Under the pieces are notes generated by a model. It did no database searches, was not told where the DNA came from, and saw only the letters and a list, made by a program, of their open reading frames with translations. Shown here piece by piece: positions 4,854 to 5,489 of a DNA stretch of 5,489 bases. The first letter of the stretch is position 1. Every line of letters begins with the position of its first letter. Origin of the DNA: Methanomicrobiales archaeon (GTDB lineage Archaea > Halobacteriota > Methanomicrobia > Methanomicrobiales > JACTUA01). The stretch is from NCBI GenBank assembly GCA_028678635.1, contig JAJRDC010000127.1, positions 1-5,489 on the forward strand, given 5' to 3'. A program made the position numbers and the translations under genes.

Positions 4854-5489
4854 TCACCGCTCCACCACTTTTCGCACCCGGACGGCGACACCGCGGGCGG
4901 ACCGGCGCATCTCCTCTGCCCCCATGGCCGCCCGCCCGGTAGCCTTCGCCCGTAGCCCGGTGACCAGTACCTCGTCCCCCTCGCGGATCCGGGGATCGGC
5001 CGACAGAATACCCGGGACCATGATATCGCCCCGGGGGACGAAGTCATCGATCTCCACCCGGTAGCCTGCCGGGATCAGGTTCCAGCCGTCAAAGGTGGGG
5101 CGCAGGAGCCCCGTTCCCTCGTCCAGGGTGAAGAACGGGACTTTGCCCCGGACGACCCGGCGCGACGGGGGCTTCCCCCGGACCTGCAGGCCCCGGGTAT
5201 CCACATCAGCACCGAACTGCCAGGAGAGGGTGCCCCGGACGAAGTCGGGCCGGATCGCCCGCTCCCCCTCGAGTGCTGCGTCCAGGTCCCGGAGGGCTTC
5301 CGGCGAGGTGGGGTGGGACCGGGCCGTCTCCTCCAGCGGGATACCCGCGTCGTGTGCTGCCATCCGGGCCGCCTCAAGGGCGCCGCCCTCCAGGTGGGCG
5401 ATGATCCTCCTGTACGGGTGGCAGGCCAGGTACCGGGCGATGACCGACGAGATGATGGCCAGTTCCTCCCGGTCCCAGTAGCCGGTGAC
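4854..5489 (-). CDS. arcS: Archaeosine synthase-like protein, C-terminal part with PUA domain (cut by window edge)
   Basis: The last 211 residues of a protein whose 5' part lies beyond the right edge. The frame is open to base 5489, and the ATG at 5363 is an internal methionine because coding-like sequence (VTGYWDREELAIISSVIARY) precedes it. The final ~70 residues (YRVEIDDFVPRGDIMVPGIL through RSARGVAVRVRKVVE) are a PUA RNA-binding domain with the FVP+G, PGI, ADPxIRxGDEV and EEM signatures. The segment before it (LSWQFGADVD, then TGLLRPTFDGW) fits ArcS/TgtA2, which modifies preQ0 at position 15 of archaeal tRNA towards archaeosine. The catalytic PC-x3-KPY-type motif would lie upstream, outside the window, so activity cannot be judged. 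Archaeal TgtA also ends in PUA, but its PUA signature as I recall it (KFV, GKSVFAK) fits less well. It converges on pntB. Confidence 0.75.
   Translation of the reverse strand, partial: VTGYWDREELAIISSVIARYLACHPYRRIIAHLEGGALEAARMAAHDAGIPLEETARSHPTSPEALRDLDAALEGERAIRPDFVRGTLSWQFGADVDTRGLQVRGKPPSRRVVRGKVPFFTLDEGTGLLRPTFDGWNLIPAGYRVEIDDFVPRGDIMVPGILSADPRIREGDEVLVTGLRAKATGRAAMGAEEMRRSARGVAVRVRKVVER

Noticed and set aside
5361..5363. ATG as the start of the right-end minus-strand gene
   Set aside because: The frame continues without a stop to the window edge with protein-like sequence, and the ArcS-like family is much longer, so this methionine is internal.

Overview
The window reads as chromosomal DNA of a high-GC euryarchaeal methanogen, most likely of the Methanomicrobiales type. 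This is an inference from gene content. A member of the archaeal GHMP/beta-RFAP-synthase-like family (COG1907 type, linked to methanopterin cofactor synthesis) and the C-terminal part of an archaeosine-synthase-like tRNA modification protein point to Euryarchaeota. GC-rich codon use with many GGAGG-type ribosome sites fits. No taxonomic marker such as rRNA is present, so the order is not proven.

Layout: (1) 32-973, plus strand: a divergent beta-RFAP-synthase-like protein. (2) 974-1033: a short convergent gap with a hairpin. (3) 1034-1567, minus strand: a small HEAT-repeat protein. (4) 1568-1914: about 350 bases without an obvious gene. It is visibly less GC-rich than its flanks and carries short direct repeats, a 7-bp dyad, a possible TATA element and two very short open frames. 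It is probably the control region and leader of the next operon. (5) 1924-4791, plus strand: a tight three-gene operon, pntAA-pntAB-pntB, encoding all parts of a proton-translocating NAD(P) transhydrogenase. (6) 4792-4853: a short convergent gap with GC-rich inverted repeats. (7) 4854 to the right edge, minus strand: the 3' part of an ArcS/TgtA2-like gene with a C-terminal PUA domain.

How the genes work together: PntAA (soluble NAD(H)-binding domain I), PntAB (first membrane helices) and PntB (remaining membrane helices plus the NADP(H)-binding domain III) assemble into one membrane enzyme coupling hydride transfer between NADH and NADP+ to ion movement. The ATGA overlap and the 1-nt gap between the genes suggest coupled translation in fixed ratio. 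The flanking genes have no evident link to this enzyme. They are transcribed separately or convergently.

The main points of interest are a complete transhydrogenase next to methanogen-type genes, the structured leader in front of it with a 14-19 codon open frame whose stop overlaps the probable pntAA start, and the divergent GHMP-family protein at the left end. I see no mobile element, CRISPR array, tRNA or rRNA.
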